Assembly: GCA_009809945.1 (NCBI GenBank)
Contig: WTPW01000311.1
Location: forward strand, 411,920-475,919
From: Gigaspora margarita
Lineage: Eukaryota; Glomeromycota; Glomeromycetes; Diversisporales; Gigasporaceae
DNA length: 64,000 nucleotides
Direction of reading: 5' to 3'
Under the pieces are notes generated by a model. That model worked only from the letters and a program-made list of their open reading frames with translations, made no database searches and was not told the origin of the DNA. A program made the position numbers and the translations under genes. Of the stretch, positions 42,415-54,004 are shown in pieces; within the stretch, counting starts at the first letter, position 1; every line of letters starts with the position of its first letter.

Positions 42415-45115
42415 GGAGTTGCCGGCGATATACTCGAATATATTGAAGAAATTAAATAAATCTCATATAGTAAATATAACGAAGATAATAAATAAAGCCC
42501 TTAAAATCGATTTAATAGTTATGGGGGATATAATAGTTTTATTCGTTATAATCAGTTTAATCATTTTCATAGAGATAATGTATATAATGATTATAATAAG
42601 TGCTAAGTAAAAGTTCATTATAAATAAAGGCATTGCCGCCCCCAAGAAAAAGGAGGTCCTTTTGGCTTCACTAATAACTAAGTCCCAAGTTTATTAAATA
42701 CATTGCCCATAACTTTACATAAGAATACTATTGCTCTAATATATCCTTAAAACCCTACGTTATAACTTGACGCTCATTGAATCATTGATCACGTGACCTA
42801 GCGTTGCTGGACAAAGTAACCGAAGCCTTTATCATCCACCAGCCAAATCTAACGCACCTCTTTCGAAAGGTTACTACCCGCAGGTTAAGCAAGTTTCTGG
42901 ATAGTGGAGTGACCGGGTCACCAGTTCTTTTAGGCTCACAATGTGTTGATCATTAAGGTATGCATGATTGATAAGAACGTCTGTAATGATTATTGATGCA
43001 AATGCATATTGGTAATAAATATATAAAACATCGATGCTAAGGGGAAATGCCTAACATTTGACCTGCAATATCTTTGAGTCGTTCTTAGTGAATAAACTAT
43101 ATCTGTGTGAAGCATACTATCAGTGGTAGTACCTGTATAATACATCAGTAATAATTTGCCAAGCAAGTAAAGATTGTTAGTAAAATATTGATGAATACAT
43201 GGTAGTCTAAGTGGCTATACGACAAATTAATACAGTTGTTATAAAAAACATTTTGATTCTTTTTGTTGTTAAAAATGTCCAACAACAATATGTAAAAGCA
43301 AATTTATTACAAAATATCTCATACTAGGAAACATGACATAATTTATTTCTGTATAACCATTTTTTTTCCAATTTGTCATTCTTGCACATAATAACTTACA
43401 GAATAATTTTAAAACAAACGGTACATTAAAAATTATATTTATTCAACCAATTTTTGTCATCATTGTTATTATCCAGGCTCAGGAATTGCTAATGCCAACA
43501 TTTATCTACTAGAAGGCTACATGCAAGAATACGCATCACTGCTTAGACTATCTATCAATTCATTAACTTTTGTCAATTTGAATAATAAATTACAGTAAAT
43601 AAGAATAATCTAAAAAAAATTAAAGTTAAACCATCTAACAATGTTGCAATTTCAAAATATTTAATCTTTTGACATTCATAATCATGTTTTAAAAAAATCC
43701 AAATAATTTTTTAATTTTAAAGCAACTAAAAACATCTCTTTAATGTTTAAATTTATTACATTCTCATAAAATATATATTTAAAATTGGTTAATTATATAA
43801 ATGCTTTTTTTTAAACACATTCAAATAATTCATTCTCTTTTATTATCTTTTGATATTATGCAAGTGAAATTAATGTAATAACTAAAATGTTTATTCTTAT
43901 ACAATTATTTTTTATTCTATCCTTATGCCAATTAATTGTAAATAAATTCTTTGTTTCACAACTTTAGTAAACATTAATTTCAAGATAACCAACCACTCCT
44001 AGCAACAAAGTTCATTTATACTGTATGTTATTAAAACTTGGCTTGTAATGAAAGAATATTATATTTTGAGCAGCAAAATAAAAGTGTCTTAAGTTGCTAT
44101 TAAAGGATATTATTATTTAGGAAAATCAATATTGCACTGCACAAATTATAAAAAAATTTCCAGTTTGTCTCACAACAAATCAAAATATTTTATTAATTAA
44201 ACATCAGTCAGACTTAACTCTTCAAAAATTATTTTATTATTCTTTGCAAAATTTTGTGACCCCATCATTTTTTATATTGTTATGAGTAAAAGTGATATTT
44301 CCAGAGAATCATAACAAACCACGCATTAAGAAACAAACTCTAAAGGCTTGGATAGCACATAGCACTTATTTGGCCAAAGTTTATGGCAAGGAATGAGCCA
44401 CTAATAAAATAAAGGTACATCATGTTTAAGCGGAGTGATGGTAGATCACGTGAACAAAAGGCCACAGAGCCACCGAACGAAACTGGAAGGCAAAAGATCA
44501 TATGCAAGCAATGCAATGACATATGTCAACAACGCCCAGACAACGCATAACTTCACACCCACAAAACAAAAGAAAGAAAAATAAGACATAAATAACATGG
44601 GCTGAAGATGTGAAAACCTTGGTACCAAAAACCCAAACGGAAATTTTCTTTTCGATCCACCTAACCCACCCTTGGGATGACCACGTGATCCTACCATTTC
44701 TCAGCTCACATTTTTAGTGCATTATCTGTTCACAGCCGGTTTGCTTCGGCAAAGTGGGCAACCATCAGCTTTACATGCCTATGGGACTCCCAGCACAATA
44801 ATTGTTGCAGGTCTCTCGAGATGTCTTTGCACAATGAATCGCTCTAACATCTTAAAAGTGTAATAAAGTCATCTCCGGCCTAAATGATATATGCTGGCAT
44901 CACCCAGAAAAAAAAAACATCTTACAAAATGTGTGACACGATGCTTTTCGAGTCATTTAAAGTACATAATTTGGTTACGACACTTACGTGCGAGGAAAGG
45001 GCACATAAACTCACTAAGATATGATTAACTATATGCCAATCACCAACGTCACGCCTCTGACGAATTGTCTTATCGCCATTTTTATCAAATTCATTCATTT
45101 CACCTCGTGACAATA
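42415..45115. other. Intergenic with one family-flank block
   Basis: No intact gene. 44330-45120 is GC-richer. On the minus strand it includes ACKADGCPLCRSKPAVNR (about 44790-44735), a zinc-binding-like CxxxxxCxxC pattern after an acceptor-like CATAG. It also has a GTAAGT donor-like site near 44990. A decayed spliced gene with a RING-like exon is possible but unproven. Confidence 0.4.
43800..44060 (+). repeat. F-box/LRR unit flank block, copy C (orphan)
   Basis: AAACACATTCAAATAATTCA, TTTTGATATTATG and TATGCCAATTAATTGTAAAT correspond in order to copies at 16540 and 19515. AAAACTTGGCTTGTAATGAA corresponds to 16860. No plus-strand F-box gene follows, so this is a leftover duplicated flank. Confidence 0.5.
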
Positions 45116-45330
45116 TCATGACGCAAACCAGAAATCGTTTACGATTACCGTTTTTAGGGTATCTTAAGTTTTTAGTACCCTTAATTTTCTAATAAAATTT
45201 GAGTTGTTAAAACTTACCATACCCTAGAAATCGGTAATCGTACCCTTAATTTTCTAATAAAATTTGAGTTGTTAAAACTTACCATACCCTAGAAATCGGT
45301 AATCGTAAAGATTTCTGATTTACGTCATGA
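45116..45330. mobile_element. TA-flanked MITE with internal 65 bp duplication
   Basis: TCATGACGCAAACCAGAAAT and ATTTCTGATTTACGTCATGA begin imperfect inverted repeats of about 35 bases, with TA at 45114-45115 and 45331-45332. Inside, TACCCTTAATTTTCTAATAA is repeated with a 65-base period (45176 and 45241). Confidence 0.8.
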
Positions 45331-45902
45331 TATAAAAAATTATCGGGGCTACAGAATTTTGCAAAGAGTAATAAAAATGTTTACTTAATATTTTAACTCA
45401 AGTCCCGATTACCATTTTCAAAAAATAAAAAAATAAAAAAATATGCAATGTCAGCCTAATACTACCTGATTTTATCAAACTTGTGTCTTTTCAAGAAAAT
45501 GGCTTTTGGAAAGTCGGTCGGAACTATTTCGAATAAATTTTATTTTTATTATCTTACACTGGTTAATGTTGTATGATTATAGGCTTAATCATTATATATT
45601 GTGTTTAAATTTAGGTTCAGTGTAGAGATGTACCATCACACACTTATCAGTGTGAGATACTAATCAGTGCATATTTTGACTTAGATAATTAGTGACATCC
45701 GTAGTGATTTTCATATCATTAATCATGTAAGACCTTGCAATGATAAGCGCGTGATGGTATAACTCTAGTTCAGCGGTTACGTTATTTTTTTTTTACATTA
45801 AATTAACTGTATATTTGTTTATTATTATTTTTTTATTAACAATTTAATAATGTATTACATTTAATATTATAATGGGTTTTGTCGTTATATTCGTTATGTT
45901 TA
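45331..45902. other. 3' flank of the minus-strand F-box/LRR gene
   Basis: AT-rich. Nothing recognised apart from the presumed 3' untranslated region next to 45903. Confidence 0.4.
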
Positions 45903-47588
45903 TTATAATATTCTTACACTTTGATTGTTTGATTTTATTTTAAAACTACTATGATTAGATCGAACATTCAAAGTCAGCATGGCATTCTTACAAAGCGCAT
46001 CTGCCAATGCTTTTTCTCCTTCAGATCCAAGGTTATTATAACAAAGATTCAAATCTTTCAGTGTGATGTTCTTGCAAAGTGCATCTGCTAATGCTTTTCC
46101 TACTTCTGACCCAAGCTTATTATCTTCTAAATTTAAATCTTTTAGTGAAGTGTTTATGCAAAGTGCATCGGCTATTGCTTTTCCTCCTTCTAAACTAAGA
46201 TTATTATAACCGAGATCCAAACAGGTCAATGCAATGTTCTCACGAAGTGCATCTGCAAATGCTTTTCCTCCTTCTGACTCAAGGTTATTAAGTTGAAGAT
46301 TCAAATCTTTTAGCGAAGTGTTTGTGCGAAGTGCATCGGCTAATGCTTTTCCTCCTTCTGATTTAAGATTATTTTCAATAAGAACCAGAGAAGTTAATGT
46401 GTTATTCTTGCAAAGTGTATTGGCTAATGCTTTTCCTCCTTTTGATCCAAGATCATTTTTACTAAGAATCAAAGAAGTCAATGTGGTGTTCTCGCAAAGC
46501 GCATCTGCTAATGCTTTTCCTCCTTCAGATCCAAGGTCATTCCATTCAATATTTAAAGAAATCAGTGTGGTGTTCTTGCGAAGCGCATCTGCTAATGCTT
46601 TTCCTCCTTCTGATCCAAGACTATTATTTCCAAGATCCAAAGAAGTCAACACATTATTCTTGCAAAGTGCATCCGCTAATGCTTTCCCTACTTCTGATCC
46701 AAATTTATTATATTTAAGATTCAAAACTTTCAAAGTATTATTCTCACAAAGTGCGTCCGCTATTGCTTTCCCACCTTTTGATCCAATTTCATTAGCAGAT
46801 GACCATTCTCCACGAATACTTAAAGAAGTCAGTGTGGTGTTTTTGCAAAGAAACTTTGCTAATAACTTTCCCTCATCAGTACCAATTCGATTATTATAAA
46901 AACCTAAAGACTTTAGGGTAGTGTTTTTATAAATAGCCTCCAATAATGTTTTCACTCTTCCTGTCCCAAGTTTAATTGATATAAGATTCAAATTATTCAA
47001 AGTAGAATTCTTATAAAGGATCTTAGCCAATCCATCTATTATTGCTTTAGATTCCTTATACCCAAAATTACTACTTTTCTTATACGATATAAATAAATCT
47101 ACAGAGGGAATACTATTGTTCTTATAAAGATTTTCAAATATTATTTGATTGCAGATAATTTCATTAAGACATAAATGTTTAAGATTCTTACTAGTTCGTA
47201 AAAACATTAAAATTAAAGAACATTTAACGGCATCTTCAAGTTCATATTTTATATTACATCTTTCATACTTAAGCCAATTTCTAACCCCGTCATAAAAATA
47301 ATTGCTAATAGTTGTGATATGACGTTCATATTCAAATAATGGTTTGGGACGACTTGGAAGTGTAATTTTAAAGGGAATTAATAAAGTTTGCTCTTCAGCA
47401 TTTAAAGATAAAAGAAGTATTCTTATAAGTCTTTTATCTTCAAAATGGTGATTTGGTTCGCTCCACAATATTGGTATGATAACTCTACACCACTGACGGT
47501 TTACAAGCGCACATGAAAATAAGGCTTTATGATTATATCGGATGTTATTAAATATTGAATAATAACATTCATTTGGCAATGCTATCAT
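45903..47588 (-). CDS. F-box/RNI-type leucine-rich-repeat protein, 561 aa
   Basis: F-box at residues 3-45 (LPNECYYSIFNNI, LVNRQWCRVIIPILW). The linker contains FEYERHITTI and MFLRTSKNLKHL. About fourteen RNI-type LRRs follow, among them NTTLISLNIEWNDLGSEGGK and three SLKDLNL or TLKDLNL units. It ends in the family tail FKIKSNNQSVRIL. It is presumed to be an SCF substrate adaptor, with the LRR surface as the variable part. One LRR has a longer loop (RGEWSSANEIGSKGGK) whose counterpart in the pseudogene at 35495-37113 is also expanded, so these two form a subgroup distinct from the plus-strand copies. A (TACG)n tract lies 32 bases before the ATG. The long plus-strand frame opposite (46318-46899) is a shadow of the 84-base period. 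Confidence 0.94.
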   Translation of the reverse strand: MIALPNECYYSIFNNIRYNHKALFSCALVNRQWCRVIIPILWSEPNHHFEDKRLIRILLLSLNAEEQTLLIPFKITLPSRPKPLFEYERHITTISNYFYDGVRNWLKYERCNIKYELEDAVKCSLILMFLRTSKNLKHLCLNEIICNQIIFENLYKNNSIPSVDLFISYKKSSNFGYKESKAIIDGLAKILYKNSTLNNLNLISIKLGTGRVKTLLEAIYKNTTLKSLGFYNNRIGTDEGKLLAKFLCKNTTLTSLSIRGEWSSANEIGSKGGKAIADALCENNTLKVLNLKYNKFGSEVGKALADALCKNNVLTSLDLGNNSLGSEGGKALADALRKNTTLISLNIEWNDLGSEGGKALADALCENTTLTSLILSKNDLGSKGGKALANTLCKNNTLTSLVLIENNLKSEGGKALADALRTNTSLKDLNLQLNNLESEGGKAFADALRENIALTCLDLGYNNLSLEGGKAIADALCINTSLKDLNLEDNKLGSEVGKALADALCKNITLKDLNLCYNNLGSEGEKALADALCKNAMLTLNVRSNHSSFKIKSNNQSVRIL

Positions 47589-47609
47589 ATTGAAAGATTA
47601 ATAAACTAA

Positions 47610-47638
47610 AAATTTTGGTATGTACGTACGTACGTACT
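47610..47638 (-). promoter_or_regulatory. (TACG)n tract before the minus-strand F-box/LRR gene
   Basis: TGTACGTACGTACGTACT at 47621-47638 lies 32 bases upstream of the ATG, in the same position as in the plus-strand paralogues. Further TACG/TATG runs lie at 47708-47730 and 47858-47878. Confidence 0.6.
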
Positions 47639-47639
47639 A

Positions 47640-48393
47640 ACGTGGGATTTAAATACAGAAATATGCCAGAATAAATTAGTGAAACATTGCCCAAAATTCA
47701 AAATTTGGAAGGGCGTACAGTACGTATGTATGTACGTTGTGTAAATGGTAAATTCCAAGGTAGTACACTTTTAAAATTGTCCTATTTTGGAAATGTGAAA
47801 CATATATTGGTACAAATAATAGTAAATGCAGGTATCAACCGGTCGTTTTTTTCCGCTTACGTACACATACATACGTGCATAGGCCGATCGTAATTTGTAG
47901 AACTAGCAATATCTAACATCCAGTCATAATTATAAAAGATTTGCATTTACTGCAAGAGAGATCAGATGAGTTGCAGGCGAGAATCTTATTTCCGTGCCAC
48001 CCTTGTTTATCCAGCTTGACATTCACGTGAATAGTAACTTGCGTCATAATTTCTTAATAATCAGTACAGTAAAATTATAAATCCAGTTTCAACTAGAAGG
48101 CAGCACAAGTAAGAAAATGAGATCTTTTTCGTTTTTTTAACAACTGTCCTACCTTGTCTAGTTTGTCGATGTGACCCGTGTTTGCATAAAGCGAGTATCT
48201 TCCTCGTTGCGAATACAAAGTAGGAATTCCAATTATGTTATTGGATTGGAGAGAAGTGAAAGACAGAGTGGAAGACCTTTCCATACTCTACTGATGTCCG
48301 GCTCCCGCCCCTGTAATTAGAGAAATCTTGATTTGGACAATCGTGTCCCTCATAAAAATTTAATAAGAATTTCAACCATCAAAAAAAATTATA
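47640..48393. other. Upstream intergenic of the 561 aa F-box gene
   Basis: Contains additional TACGTA-type motifs and no recognised gene. Short frames here have no family features. Confidence 0.4.
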
Positions 48394-48566
48394 TTGGGTG
48401 GGTGAAAAGTCCCTAAACGGAACCTTTTTTATTATCTCCGTTAATAATAAAAGTTTTTTTTTTATAGCTACCGGTACATATATTTGCAATAATAAAAATG
48501 ATAACCAAAATACAACATTGAATGATTAATGAAAAGATCCTGTAAAGGGATTTTTCACTCACCCGG
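48394..48566. mobile_element. Mariner-like MITE, GGGTG(G/A)GTGAAAA ends
   Basis: TTGGGTGGGTGAAAAGTCCC and GGGATTTTTCACTCACCCGG are inverted ends of 173 bases. The GGTGxxTGAAAAGTCCC pattern recalls mariner termini. The 5' side has TA, but the 3' side does not have a clean TA. Confidence 0.65.
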
Positions 48567-50133
48567 CATGATACTGTAAATAAACTAGACTATTAACAAT
48601 GTAACCATTAACTATTAACGTAACAAATATGATAAATAAGAGTGCAATAAATATGATAAATAAATATGATAAGCAAAATGTCGATTAATATAATAAATAT
48701 GATAATGTAATGTAAATAAAATAGACGTTTAACAAAAGCTAATTAAAAGCTTATTAATAAATTGTATCGATGCAAAAAAACATAAAAGAATTTATACGTT
48801 TGAACAAGTGATAGGTTTCTATGACACAAGAAGAACACTTAAGTTGCCAAAATGATGAGTTAATAAAAAAGGCAAGGTTGGCGCAAACTTCAAAATATTA
48901 TCCCTTAAACCGTCTAGCGTGCAAATTTGCTCGCTAAAATTTTTTTGTACAATTTCCCAAAATGTTATTAGGACACACCACATGATGAATGTTATGTAAT
49001 TTTTATCTTGCGAGACTTCTTTAACACTGCCCCAAAATCAACTAAATAGGATTAAACGTAATATAGTCTTTACGATCAAATTTAATACGCAGTAAAAAGG
49101 TACCTTTACGTGACAATCATAAAAGATCTTCACGATCGTCGAGGTACCTTTATCTATCTATCTTCTATCTAATCTTCTATCTAATCTTACAATTTTTCGT
49201 TTCGTCCTTCAACCCGTAGATCTTTTCGTCATCCATCATTTGTCACCATCAACACATAGATCTTTTCGTCATTTGGCATTCAAACCGTTGATCATTTCGT
49301 CATCCATCATTCGTCACCAATCTTTAGATAGAATCTTTAACTATTGTATTTCAATATTTATGCATGTGGTTAGTTCGAAGGAAATGATCTTCCTGTTTTT
49401 TTTCCCCTAACGGTTTGATCACCATTAGTTAAGATCATCGATAGAAGATCGGTGGAAATAAACAAATGTGTATCCAAGAAAAATCTCAAGGAAAAATTGT
49501 GTGGTGAGGAATTTCAGATAAGTGATAATTGAACGGATGAAAAGGAAAAGAAAGTTTGCAATGATGATCCCGTTTTTTCATGTACAGTCTTACGTTTTTG
49601 AGAATTTTCTTTAGAGAATGGTTGGAATATCTATCTCTTCGAAAATATATTTATTTCTAAACCGTTTACACTTTTTATCTCCTTCCTGTTTGTTCTTTGT
49701 TTCCATACCAGGAACGGAGTACATGGTTAAGCGGCGTGTGAAGTGTTCTGTACAAATTCGTGCTTTTGATTGGATATTATTTTTTAAACACTTCATATGA
49801 TTACTTATTTCTGTATACTAATTTTTATAAACCGGTTTTTTATATAGGATGTAACGTAACTAATTGCGTATGGGCTTTCCACCTATATGTGGGTCGATTT
49901 TTTCCTTGGGGCTTCTCCTCGTTATATGTAGATCGCTTTTTTCCCTAATTCATTTTCAGATTTACCTGTTTATGCGCATGCATATTACCAGTACGATCGA
50001 TTTATGTATACCTAACTTGGTTTGTAATGAGCCACTTACATACGTACGTACAATTATTGTTGGTCCGCAACCGCAATAATCATTTGATTGATAACAGCAC
50101 GTTACGTTGGGGTGGTCGATATCCGATGTAAAT
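48567..50133. other. Intergenic
   Basis: 49212-49325 has about three degenerate units of TAGATCTTTTCGTCATCCAT, roughly 48 bases apart. 50036-50050 has TACGTACGTAC. No gene recognised. Confidence 0.45.
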
Positions 50134-50575
50134 CAAAACTATGTATAATATAGTATAATATAAAAGTTTATCATTTAAAATTTTTTATATAGATCTCAAT
50201 TGTTATTTGTGTACAAATAGATGCACAGCCTTAATGGCTCGGTGGTTTAGGAAAAAATTTTGTAAAGACCATTATTATGTCTTTACAAACAAAGTTATAG
50301 AACTATTTTTTCGTTTAAATATAAAACTGATTCAAATCCTTTTTAAAGCAATAATTTAAAAAAAAATTTTATATTTAAAGTAAAGAAATAGTTCTATAAC
50401 TTTGTTTATAAAGGCATAATATTGATCTTTACAAAATTTTATTCTAAACCACCGAGCTATTAAGGCTGTACATCTATTTTGAAATCCGCAAAGAATTATC
50501 GTACATAAATAAAAACAGAGATCTATATATAACTTTTAAATAATAAACTTTTATATTATACTATACATGGTTTTG
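50134..50575. mobile_element. Foldback element, CAAAACTATGTATA ends
   Basis: CAAAACTATGTATAATATAG and CTATACATGGTTTTG ends, with inner pairs such as AGCCTTAATGGCTCGGTGGT / ACCACCGAGCTATTAAGGCT and GTTATAGAACTATTT / AAATAGTTCTATAAC. The whole 442 bases fold on an axis near 50350. Class unknown. Confidence 0.75.
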
Positions 50576-51079
50576 ATAATTAACTAATAAAGTTTATATT
50601 AATGAGTTGATAAACTATATCGAGTTTATCCTACACTTTTTCTAATACTGCTAACTATATTCTAAAATATAATTTATATCATATTATATAAAAGAGCAGA
50701 GTTTTATTAGCATACCTTATAAAAAATATTCTGAATACTAATGTTAAATATACATATAATTTTTCATTTTTCTGTTCAACTCATCAACCTGTAGACCATT
50801 TTATTTGTCAACTTGCAAATTTAGCACTGCTCTCATTTTTTTCTACATACTACTGTAATATTGTGTACTTGGTGAATTTACCTTATTGGCCATTTTTGAA
50901 AAACAGTACAATTAACCAAAATCTATTCTTATGAACTGTATCTATGCATGCATGTACATACATATGGATCCATAGTATTTTTTTTCTACCATTTTTTCCA
51001 CAGCACTTATTGCCTGAAATAGTGAATACCAATTTTGTTAAACTTTTCATGATAATTTCAATGCAAATCAACTCAATAT
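50576..51079. other. Intergenic
   Basis: AT-rich with no recognised feature. Confidence 0.45.
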
Positions 51080-52148
51080 TAACTACATATGTATGTCAGA
51101 ATTTTTTTGATAGTAATTTGTAAATAGAAAGTAAGTTATATAACAGAGTTTTTTTATGGTACTGTACACATGATAGAAATCATGATGATTCCAATGCAGA
51201 CTGAGTTCTGTAACAGAATTTTTTACAGCAACTCATGATAAAAATTACAGTAATTCCAATGCATACCAACTAAACCTTAATCACATACTGTGTAAATCAC
51301 CAAAATAGTGAGTAAGATTTGTATCAATTTTTTATAGTAGAAATCATAATAATTCTGATACAAACTAACTCAACTTCATATTGTGTCATCAGAAGTGCTG
51401 TAACAGATTTTTTACAATAGCCATAATAGAAATAATGGTAATCATATTGCTAATCTTAACTGTATGCTGTGTCACCAGAATAGAGAGTAAATTCTGTAAA
51501 AATTTTTTATAGTAATTCATGAAAAGAATCACAATAATTCCAATGTAAACTATTTAACCACATACTAAGTGCCACTAAAATAGTTAGTAAGTTCTATAAC
51601 AGAATTTTTTGCAGCAATTCATGAAAAAAAATCACAATAATTCTAATACAAACTAATACAATCTTAACCACATACTGTGTATTACCAAATAATAAGTCTG
51701 TAACAATTTTTAAAGCAATTCATGATAGAAATAGAATAATTTTAATGCCAACTAATTCAACTACATACTATATATTCTGGAATAGAAAGTTATATAGCAA
51801 AATTTTTATAGTAATTCATATTGAAAATCATGATAATTTTAATACAAATCAACTCAACTTTAACTATTTACTGTGTGTAAGTTACTATAAAAAGTTCTGT
51901 TATAGAACTTACTATTCCAATAACATATAATATTTGGTTGAGAAGTTTATATTAGAATTATTATGTGATTTATAGTGACTATAATATAATATTTGGTTGA
52001 GTAGTTTGTATTAGAATTATTATGTTTTTATAGTGACTATAAAAATTAATTGTTAAAAACTTATTCACTATTCCAGTAACAATAAAAATCACAATAATTT
52101 CAATAAAATTAACTAAACCTTAGTAAATTAGTATTATTAATTTCCTGG

Positions 52149-52257
52149 GAGTTTAAAAATTACAGCAGAGATTCCTGATAATTATAGGATACAGATGGCC
52201 TGAAGGTCATCTGCATTATATGATCATTGGGAATCTCTGCTGTAATTTTTAAAGCTC
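52149..52257. mobile_element. Small foldback in satellite, ATTACAGCAGAGATTCC arms
   Basis: GAGTTTAAAAATTACAGCAG and CTGCTGTAATTTTTAAAGCTC-type arms of about 27 bases; the loop includes a further GGCCTGAAGGTC palindrome. Confidence 0.65.
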
Positions 52258-52272
52258 ACAAAAATTAATGAG

Positions 52273-52434
52273 TAATACCCTGACTTACATTGTTCATGCC
52301 TACCTTCATTATAATTTTCATGTGACTATTTGTGACCAGGAATCTTCCTATGGAAGATTCCCAGTCATAATATGATCTTGTGGAAAATTATATTGAAGGT
52401 AGGCATGAACAACATATAGTAAGGCAGGGTATTA
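52273..52434. mobile_element. Small foldback in satellite, TAATACCCTG ends
   Basis: TAATACCCTGACTTAC and GTAAGGCAGGGTATTA ends, with inner TTCATGCCTACCTTCA / TGAAGGTAGGCATGAA and a central GAATCTTCCTATGGAAGATT palindrome. Confidence 0.7.
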
Positions 52435-53545
52435 CATTAGAAATTATATTAATTCTAATTCAATCTAAACTAAATTTTGTTTATAAATTAGCAAGTTCTA
52501 TAAGTAAATTTTTAACAATAATCATTATTATAATTCCATTACAAACTAACTTAACCTTAACTATTTACTGTAGGATATTATATTACAACCTTCTAAAGTT
52601 GCCTTACATTTGTCTTCAGCTTTCTACTAGCACTCCTACATCATCAAATTTAGCTCTTTTAGGATATCTTAGGCCATATGGTCTTCTTTTTTATTACAAA
52701 ACCTTTAATCATTTCCTTTCTATATTATTATTATATGAGTAAGTTCTATAGCTTTTTTACAGTAATCCACAATAGAAAATATAATAATCTAATGTGATTG
52801 AATATTACCAGTATAGTAAGTTTATAACATAGTTTTTTTATAGTAACTCTTGATAGAAATTACAATAATTCCAATACTAACTCAACCTTAACCACATGCT
52901 GTGGATCAACAAAATAGCAAGTAAATTCTGTAGTAAAATTTTACAGCTAACTCATAATAGAAAACACAATAATTCCAATACTAACTAACCTTAACTATAC
53001 ACTATATATTACTAAATAACAAGTTATATACCACAATTTTTTACAGTAACTTATAATAGAAATTGCAAAAATTATAATACAAACTAAGTTTTATATCAGA
53101 ATTTTTTACAATAATTCACAACAGAATTACAATAATTCAAATACAAACTATAACTTAACATTAACTTCATATTGTATATCACTGAAATGACAAGTAAGGT
53201 AAGGCCACACCAGAATTTTTTATAGTAACTTACATCAAAAATTATAATAATTTAAATTCAAACTAACTTAGTCTTAATTACATACTGCAATAACAAGTTT
53301 TATAACAGCCTTTTGTAGTAACTCATAATAAAATGATAATTCTAATATAAACTAACTCTACCATATCAATATTTTGTATTACCTGTATAGCAAATAAATT
53401 CTGTAATATAATTTTCATAGTAAATATAACAGAAATTATAATAATTCTAATATAACCTTAGCTATATACTATGTTTTGTAACAGAATTTTTACATTAATT
53501 CAAGATAAAAAACATAATAATTATCAAAAAATACATTTATATTAT

Positions 53546-53996
53546 GAAAATTTACTGTAATTTTGATAATTATATTAAGTCTGCTATAATTATCACATTA
53601 GAGTAAAACCTGAGTAGTAAGATAGTAAATCTGCTTTGCATATTTTGAATTCTAGTAATAAATATAAAGAAGTTACATATTTAATTAATACAATTCCATA
53701 AAACAATAATAAAAGGACATTTTTATAGTAATCATTATGCACTTTAACCAAGAGAAAAACCTGCTAAAGTGATGTTTGGTTAAACAATAGTACTATGAGA
53801 TGCACATTGTGTTGTTTAAATGCAAAATTTTACATTTAAATGCATTTACCCTCTTTGAGGTTCAATCTTGTAAAACTTAAAAATAAAAAAATGATACAAT
53901 ATAAATTGATAGCTAAATTTTTTAAAAATTTTATGCTTAAGAATAGAATATAATAATGTTATTTTTAGAATGTTGCTATTTCTACCCTCTACTTTT
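53546..53996. other. Intergenic; one end shared with 61116-61150
   Basis: GTTGCTATTTCTACCCTCTA then CTTTTGCTAAT at 53972-54003 is nearly the reverse complement of 61118-61150. Otherwise featureless. Confidence 0.45.
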
Positions 53997-54004
53997 GCTA
54001 ATGC

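Larger units (their letters stand above)
51080..53545 (-). repeat. Degenerate ~108 bp satellite array, reverse orientation
   Basis: Units carry, in plus-strand order, TTCTGTAACAGAATTTTTTA, CAGCAACTCATGATAAAAAT, AATTCCAATGCATACCAACT, AACCTTAATCACATACTGTG and CACCAAAATAGTGAGTAAG. This is the reverse complement of the unit at 31030-34055. About 20 diverged units remain, interrupted at 52140-52440 by two small foldbacks and near 52590-52740 by unrelated DNA. Confidence 0.85.

Noticed and set aside
42269..42645. Overlapping hydrophobic frames
   Set aside because: Cross the boundary of a MITE with AT-rich flank; Ile-rich readings arise from ATA/ATT repeats.
44446..44697. 83-codon minus-strand frame with hydrophobic stretch
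   Set aside because: Looks weakly membrane-like but has no family signature, and another frame overlaps it. Not supportable alone.
46318..46899. 193-codon plus-strand frame opposite the F-box/LRR gene (and similar frames opposite 14641-14907, 18600-18824, 21447-21848, 35475-35801)
   Set aside because: The 84-base LRR period keeps the opposite frame open by construction. The readings are just repeated ASANAFPPSDPRLL translations of LRR DNA.
49600..50080. Several frames of 60-70 codons near 49.6-50.1 kb
   Set aside because: No conserved motif. Frames overlap on both strands and have no start context or neighbours supporting a gene.
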